In this document: positions 5,710 to 10,088 of the stretch, in pieces
Layout of the letters: every line of letters begins with the position of its first letter
How positions within the stretch are numbered: position 1 is the stretch's first letter
Source: Actinomycetota bacterium
GTDB lineage: Bacteria; Actinomycetota; Actinomycetes; Nanopelagicales; Nanopelagicaceae
Direction: 5' to 3'
DNA length: 10,088 nucleotides
Assembly: GCA_009704515.1 (NCBI GenBank)
Contig: WLDZ01000024.1
Coordinates: forward strand, 1 to 10,088
Notes under the pieces: model-generated
The model's input: the letters and a program-made list of their open reading frames with translations, nothing else
Databases searched by the model: none
Told to the model about the DNA's origin: nothing
Translations under genes and position numbers: made by a program

Positions 5710-7292
5710 CAGCACGAGAAAGAATCGCCGGAAATGTAGCCGGATATGTAGATGATCGAGTTGGTGCTGCTAGCTATTTGAAGAAGAGCCTCAAGAAGGT
5801 CTTCCCTGATCACTGGTCTTTTCTTCTCGGTGAAATTGCCCTCTATTCATTTATCATCTTGCTTGTTTCTGGAACATTCCTGACTTTCTGGTTTGACCCA
5901 TCAATGCGCGAAGTTATCTATGAAGGCGAATACGCCCCACTCAAAGGTGTCGAGATGTCTGCCGCATATGCGTCAGCACTAGATATTTCATTTGAAGTTC
6001 GTGGCGGACTTTTGATGCGACAGATTCACCACTGGGCAGCTCTGCTCTTTATGGTCGCCATTGTCGTTCACTTGCTACGCGTTTTCTTCACTGGTGCGTT
6101 CCGTAAGCCACGCGAGTTCAACTGGATTCTTGGTATTGGTTTGCTGACACTCGGAATTGTCGAGGGTTTCCTTGGATACTCACTACCTGATGATCTACTT
6201 TCAGGCACTGGTATCCGTATCGCTGAGGCAATTATTCAAGCGGTTCCAGTTGTCGGTTCCTATATTTCATTCTTCCTCTTCGGTGGACCTTTCCCTGGTG
6301 AACTCTTTATCCCGCGTATCTACATCATTCACGTTCTGATTTTGCCGGGTCTCTTCCTAGCGCTCATTACCGTTCACTTAATGTTGGTTTGGTACCAGAA
6401 GCACACTCAGTTCCCTGGTCCTGGTCGTACTGAAAAGAATGTTGTCGGCTACCCATTAATGCCTGTTTACATGGCTAAGGCAGGCGGATTCTTCTTCATT
6501 GTTTTCGGTGTCACTGCCTTTTTAGGCGCTGTTGCTTCGATCAACCCAATCTGGCTTTATGGTCCATACACTCCAGGGCAAGTAACCGCGGGATCACAGC
6601 CCGATTGGTATATGGGTTGGCTTGACGGCTTGGTGCGTATGGCGCCACCACTTGAGTCATACATCTTCGGTTACACAATCTCTTGGAATATCTTGATTCC
6701 TGCATTGATAATCCCCGGCATAATCTTTACATTGATGGCGCTCTACCCATTCATAGAGTCTTGGGCTACTGGTGATAAGCGCGAGCATCACCTCTTAGAT
6801 CGTCCCCGCAATAATCCAAACCGCACCGCTATCGGCGCTATGGCAATCACATTCACCTTAGTGACTCTCATGAACGGTGGCAACGACTTAATCGCTGTTA
6901 CTTTCGATCTGAGCATCAATCAAATGATGTGGATCTCACGCATTGGTGTTCTCGTGCTTCCACCAATCGCATTCATTGTGACTAAGCGACTCTGTCTTTC
7001 ATTACAACGCGCTGATCGCGAACTCGTCCTTCATGGTCGCGAGACCGGTCGCCTGGTCAGATTGCCACATGGAGAGTTCGTTGAGATTCATGAGCCAATT
7101 AGCCCAGAGAAGGCTTGGTTACTTACATCTCACGAACAGCTTGCGCCACTTGAACTTCCAGAGTTTGATGCAGCTGGCGTAAAGCGACCACAGGCTCTCA
7201 AGAATAAAATTCGCAATCGCATCTCTCGTGCAGCTACAACAGCCGTACCAAAGGCGACCGAATCAGATCGTAAAGAGATCGAGCATCACTAA
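5706..7292 (+). CDS. qcrB: cytochrome b subunit of the menaquinol:cytochrome c reductase
   Basis: QcrB is the membrane core of complex III, with quinol oxidation (Qo) and reduction (Qi) sites and two b haems. The 528 residues include His108 and His122 in one helix (IHHWAALLF...VHLLR) and His209 and His224 in another (YIIHVLIL...TVHLML) as the likely haem ligands. The Qo-site motif is PDWY (299-302), in place of the PEWY of mitochondria and many bacteria. About eight or nine hydrophobic segments end near residue 428, followed by a hydrophilic tail of about 100 residues, common in actinobacterial QcrB. The ATG overlaps the qcrA stop by 4 bp, with GGAG 8 nt upstream. It is the last gene of the operon and converges on the eamA-like gene with a 10-bp gap. 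Confidence 0.96.
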   Translation: MTARERIAGNVAGYVDDRVGAASYLKKSLKKVFPDHWSFLLGEIALYSFIILLVSGTFLTFWFDPSMREVIYEGEYAPLKGVEMSAAYASALDISFEVRGGLLMRQIHHWAALLFMVAIVVHLLRVFFTGAFRKPREFNWILGIGLLTLGIVEGFLGYSLPDDLLSGTGIRIAEAIIQAVPVVGSYISFFLFGGPFPGELFIPRIYIIHVLILPGLFLALITVHLMLVWYQKHTQFPGPGRTEKNVVGYPLMPVYMAKAGGFFFIVFGVTAFLGAVASINPIWLYGPYTPGQVTAGSQPDWYMGWLDGLVRMAPPLESYIFGYTISWNILIPALIIPGIIFTLMALYPFIESWATGDKREHHLLDRPRNNPNRTAIGAMAITFTLVTLMNGGNDLIAVTFDLSINQMMWISRIGVLVLPPIAFIVTKRLCLSLQRADRELVLHGRETGRLVRLPHGEFVEIHEPISPEKAWLLTSHEQLAPLELPEFDAAGVKRPQALKNKIRNRISRAATTAVPKATESDRKEIEHH

Positions 7293-7302
7293 TACTCTTT
7301 AC

Positions 7303-8166
7303 CTAGCTCCGTTGAACTAAAGCAACGCCCAGCGCAGTCATTGCAATTCCGATGATTGACTGGGCGTTTAGCTTCTCTCCGAATAAAGCCCATGCTTGCA
7401 AAGATGCTGCTGGTGGAACAAGATAGAGAAGCGAAGAAACTTTAGCTGCGCTCCCCCGTTGCAACATCCAAAGCAGAGCGATAACCGCAATAATCGATGT
7501 CACGATAATCGCCCACGCCATGGCGAGTGATGTTTGAAGGTTCCACTCGAGATAGGTTCGACCAGAAACCAGAGAAATAATCGTCAGAATGAAACCTGCA
7601 AAGAGAAACTGGTAAGTGGTACCAGCGAGCAGGGGCAGAGACTCCCCATACTTCTTCTGAATCAAGGTTGCAGAAGTTGATCCGCTTAATCCAAGAATCA
7701 GAAGCGATAGTGCAATGAGGGTCATCTCGCCCGCCGCGGAAAATGATGGCTCCAAGACCAGGACAACCCCGACAAAACCAAGAACTAGACCTGCGATTTG
7801 ATTTCGCAACAGGCGTTCTTTAAGGATCACAAATGCGAAAATTGATACAAGTATTGGTTGGGTGCTCGTCACAACTGATGCGATGCCAGCGGGAGACCCA
7901 TTTGCAATCGCCTCCCAGACTCCCCCGAGATATAAACCTTGCAGAGTCAACCCAAGCGCTAATGAGATAAGAACCTGGCTTCGTGTCAGTTTCAAGCTCT
8001 GACCTGCAGCAACTGTAATCAATAACAGAATGCCGCCAGCAATCAAGAGGCGAACGCCTAGAAAGAATAGGACATCTGAATATTCAAAGGCGTATTTAGC
8101 TACAACAAAGCCTGAGCTCCAGATGAGGACAAAGACCCACGGTGTCCACCGCTCAAGACGGCTCAC
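7303..8166 (-). CDS. EamA-family (drug/metabolite superfamily) permease
   Basis: This is a 287-residue integral membrane protein with about ten hydrophobic segments, built from two EamA repeats (roughly 10-138 and 148-285). Each repeat ends with the family's hallmark stretch: PILVSIFAFVILKERL (from about 104) and VPPAASLQAWALFGEKL (from about 250), with Glu117 and Glu264 in equivalent positions. Members export or import small metabolites such as amino acids; the substrate cannot be told from sequence. The start is GTG at 8166, 7 nt after the ctaF stop, with no clear ribosome site, so it is probably co-transcribed with ctaD-ctaF. No functional link to respiration is evident. Its 3' end converges on qcrB. 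Confidence 0.88.
   Translation of the reverse strand: MSRLERWTPWVFVLIWSSGFVVAKYAFEYSDVLFFLGVRLLIAGGILLLITVAAGQSLKLTRSQVLISLALGLTLQGLYLGGVWEAIANGSPAGIASVVTSTQPILVSIFAFVILKERLLRNQIAGLVLGFVGVVLVLEPSFSAAGEMTLIALSLLILGLSGSTSATLIQKKYGESLPLLAGTTYQFLFAGFILTIISLVSGRTYLEWNLQTSLAMAWAIIVTSIIAVIALLWMLQRGSAAKVSSLLYLVPPAASLQAWALFGEKLNAQSIIGIAMTALGVALVQRS
7324..7368. repeat. 9-bp inverted repeat near the convergent qcrB / permease 3' ends
   Basis: AACGCCCAG (7324-7332) and CTGGGCGTT (7360-7368) are perfect complements around a 27-nt loop, in which further pairing (TCAT with ATGA) is possible. The site lies about 30 bp after the qcrB stop and inside the permease coding end. A T-run is lacking, so terminator function for qcrB is only a possibility. 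Confidence 0.35.
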
Positions 8167-8173
8167 GCGAGAA

Positions 8174-8584
8174 TCAGTTTGCGTGTAACTCTTCTGGTAG
8201 CGGCTTCTCGTATTCGGTGACGAAACCGATGATGCTTAAGACCAATGCACCAAGAGCGATGACTACCAACCACCAACCGATAATGAGTCCCAAGCCTAAA
8301 GCTGTAGCACTTACTGCTACCGGCAATGGCCACCATGAATGTGGGCTGTAAAAACCAAGTTCACCTGCATCATCTGCAATCTCTGCATTGAGGTCATCAG
8401 ATGGAATATCGAAACCGATACGCTTCTGGGTAAACCAAACATAGAAACCGACCATGCCAGCCAAGCAAGCAGCTAGAATCATTCCTGTAATGCCTACTGC
8501 TTCGCCGCCTACGTAATAATAAATTACCGCCATGATTACGTAAAAAACAGATAAACCACCGAAGAGTTGCCAATTGGCTTTCAT
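8174..8584 (-). CDS. ctaF: cytochrome c oxidase subunit IV, actinobacterial type
   Basis: CtaF is the small actinobacterial subunit of the aa3 oxidase, located in the cytoplasmic membrane. The 136-residue protein has four hydrophobic segments (about 6-25, 29-51, 86-105, 106-124) and the family signature ELGFYSPHSWWPL (75-87) in the loop before the second pair. M. tuberculosis CtaF (Rv2199c) is of similar length. The ATG at 8584 shares one base with the ctaD stop (TAATG), and GGAGGG (8599-8594) lies 9 nt upstream inside ctaD, so the two are tightly coupled. The presence of CtaF supports an oxidase that joins the bcc complex encoded to the left. Confidence 0.94.
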   Translation of the reverse strand: MKANWQLFGGLSVFYVIMAVIYYYVGGEAVGITGMILAACLAGMVGFYVWFTQKRIGFDIPSDDLNAEIADDAGELGFYSPHSWWPLPVAVSATALGLGLIIGWWLVVIALGALVLSIIGFVTEYEKPLPEELHAN

Positions 8585-10088
8585 TAGTTATGGCCCTCCG
8601 TCTTGATGTGTGGGTAGTGAAGATCAAAGGCCGGGCGCTCAGAACGAATACGTGGCATCGATGTGAAGTTATGACGTGGTGGTGGACAGCTAGTGGCCCA
8701 CTCAAGTGATGCGCCATAACCCCAAGGATCATCTGTATTGACCATTGGGCTCTTACGAGTAATCCAAACGTTAATGAAGAATGGGATCATCGATAGCGCT
8801 AGGAGCGCTGAACCGACAGTTGAAATCATATTCATCTCAGTAAATCCATCGGTTGCTAAGTAATCGGCGTAACGACGAGGGAAACCCTTGATGCCCAGCC
8901 AGTGCTGAATAAGGAAGGTGAGGTGGAAACCAAAGAAGAGTGTCCAGAAGTGAACCTTGGCAAGGCGCTCGTTGAGCATTCTTCCAGTGAACTTCGGCCA
9001 CCAGAAGTAGAAGCCAGCGAACATCGCAAAGACCACTGTTCCGAAGAGAACGTAGTGGAAGTGGGCAACTACGAAGTAGCTGGCAGAGACTGCGAAATCG
9101 AGTGGTGGTGATGCGAGGATGATTCCGGTGATTCCACCGAAGAGGAAGGTGACAAGGAAGCCCATAACAAAGAGCATTGGCGATTCGAAAGTCACTTGCC
9201 CTCGCCACATTGTTCCAATCCAGTTAAAGAATTTAACGCCGGTTGGAACACCGATTAAGAAAGTCATAAAGGAGAAGAACGGCAGAAGGACCTGTCCTGA
9301 AGCAAACATGTGGTGCGCCCATACGGCGACTGAGAGAGCAGAGATTGCAATCGTCGCAGCGATAAGACCTTTATAACCAAAGATGGGTTTGCGGCTAAAG
9401 ACCGGCAAAATTTCAGTAGCAATACCGAAGAATGGAAGAGCCAGAATGTAAACCTCTGGATGACCGAAGAACCAGAACAAGTGTTGCCACAACATAGCTC
9501 CGCCGTTAGCCGGATCAAAAATGTGCGAACCAAATAATCTATCCGATTCGAGCCCCAGCAGTGCTGCAGCAAGTGGTGGGAATGCGAGAAGTACGAGGAT
9601 AGATGTGAGAAGAACGTTCCAAGAGAAGATCGACATACGGAACATCGTCATTCCAGGAGCGCGCATTGTGAAGATAGTTGTAATGAAGTTAACGGCGCCG
9701 AGAATTGTTCCGAGGCCCGAGATTGCAAGACCCATAATCCAAAGGTCTGCACCAATACCTGGAGAGTATGTAGAGCTAGAGAGAGGCGCATAAGCAGTCC
9801 AACCAAATGAAGCAGCTCCACCTGGAGCTAAGAAGCCTGCAACAGTTTGGATTGAACCGAAGAAGTAGAGCCAGTAAGAAAGCATGTTAAGTCGAGGGAA
9901 GGCCACATCTGCAGCGCCGATCTGCAAAGGCATGATCACATTTGCAAAACCAATGAAGAGTGAGGTGGAGAAGAGCAGCAACATAATGGTTCCGTGCATT
10001 GTGAAAATCTGGTTGTACTGCTCGTTACTCAAAAACTGCATACCTGGGCGGGTGAGCTCTGCACGTAGGAATAAGGCCAGTAATCCAC
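8584..10088 (-). CDS. ctaD: cytochrome c oxidase subunit I (partial at right edge)
   Basis: CtaD is the catalytic subunit of the aa3 oxidase, reducing oxygen to water and pumping protons. The reading frame continues through the right edge; the residues just before the internal Met at 10041 read [15 protein letters not shown], the usual sequence ahead of [18 protein letters not shown], so that Met is internal and about 60-80 N-terminal residues lie outside. Counting from it, the low-spin haem ligand is His16, CuB ligands are His194 (cross-linked to Tyr198 in HPEVY) and His243-His244, and the haem a3 and a ligands are His327 and His329. Asp45, Glu196 (D channel) and Lys270 (K channel) are present, so it is an A1-type proton-pumping oxidase. 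ctaF follows with a 1-bp overlap. Confidence 0.97.
   Translation of the reverse strand, partial: GLLALFLRAELTRPGMQFLSNEQYNQIFTMHGTIMLLLFSTSLFIGFANVIMPLQIGAADVAFPRLNMLSYWLYFFGSIQTVAGFLAPGGAASFGWTAYAPLSSSTYSPGIGADLWIMGLAISGLGTILGAVNFITTIFTMRAPGMTMFRMSIFSWNVLLTSILVLLAFPPLAAALLGLESDRLFGSHIFDPANGGAMLWQHLFWFFGHPEVYILALPFFGIATEILPVFSRKPIFGYKGLIAATIAISALSVAVWAHHMFASGQVLLPFFSFMTFLIGVPTGVKFFNWIGTMWRGQVTFESPMLFVMGFLVTFLFGGITGIILASPPLDFAVSASYFVVAHFHYVLFGTVVFAMFAGFYFWWPKFTGRMLNERLAKVHFWTLFFGFHLTFLIQHWLGIKGFPRRYADYLATDGFTEMNMISTVGSALLALSMIPFFINVWITRKSPMVNTDDPWGYGASLEWATSCPPPRHNFTSMPRIRSERPAFDLHYPHIKTEGHN
8594..8599 (-). promoter_or_regulatory. Shine-Dalgarno site of ctaF inside ctaD
   Basis: On the minus strand GGAGGG lies 9 nt before the ctaF ATG, within the last codons of ctaD. 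It is the strongest ribosome site in the window and supports the annotated ctaF start. Confidence 0.65.

Noticed and set aside
8837..9572. Several open frames of 70-120 codons inside ctaD on both strands
   Set aside because: They lie inside a strongly conserved gene and have compositions typical of out-of-frame translation.
8584..10041. CtaD as a complete 485-residue protein starting at 10041
   Set aside because: The frame continues upstream with typical CtaD residues (ELTRPG before [11 protein letters not shown]), so that Met is internal and the gene is cut by the window edge.
1..10088. CRISPR arrays, tRNA or rRNA genes, insertion sequences
   Set aside because: No regularly spaced repeats, cloverleaf-like sequences, transposase genes or terminal inverted repeats were seen; the space is filled by housekeeping genes.

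Overview
The window carries the core of an actinobacterial aerobic respiratory chain. The order ctaE-qcrC-qcrA-qcrB, with trpD and a DnaQ-like exonuclease next to it, matches the Mycobacterium tuberculosis locus Rv2191 (exonuclease), trpD, ctaE, qcrC, qcrA, qcrB. A three-helix Rieske protein, a di-haem membrane-anchored cytochrome c and CtaF point to the bcc:aa3 supercomplex that is typical of Actinobacteria. Base composition is moderate rather than high GC, genes are tightly packed or overlapping, and several look leaderless. This suggests a streamlined lineage such as freshwater acI / Nanopelagicales; that placement is inference.

Left part (1-3133). A partial minus-strand gene at the edge overlaps an alpha/beta hydrolase (monoacylglycerol-lipase / Est30 type) by 4 bp. 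A compact divergent promoter region separates the hydrolase from a plus-strand DEDDh exonuclease. The 3' end of the exonuclease runs 86 bp antisense into trpD (anthranilate phosphoribosyltransferase). Upstream of trpD, on the same strand and probably co-transcribed, is a stand-alone receiver-domain protein that keeps its phospho-acceptor Asp but lacks the conserved Lys.

Centre (3134-7292). A 115-bp divergent region holds a hairpin, a 13-bp direct repeat spaced 43 bp apart, and putative leaderless promoters. It precedes the plus-strand operon ctaE (oxidase subunit III), qcrC (di-haem cytochrome c), qcrA (Rieske protein) and qcrB (cytochrome b). QcrB and QcrA oxidise menaquinol, QcrC replaces a mobile cytochrome c, and the electrons go to the aa3 oxidase.

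Right part (7303-10088). Convergent to qcrB is a minus-strand cluster, in transcription order ctaD (subunit I, cut by the right edge), ctaF (subunit IV) and an EamA-type transporter 7 nt after ctaF. ctaC (subunit II) is absent and would be expected beyond the right edge. No RNA genes, mobile elements or CRISPR arrays were seen, and no gene-free stretch exceeds 300 bases. I found no clearly new system. The best points for follow-up are the ctaE upstream repeat, the truncated exonuclease overlapping trpD, the degenerate receiver protein, and the constant 6-nt spacing between -10 boxes and start codons.
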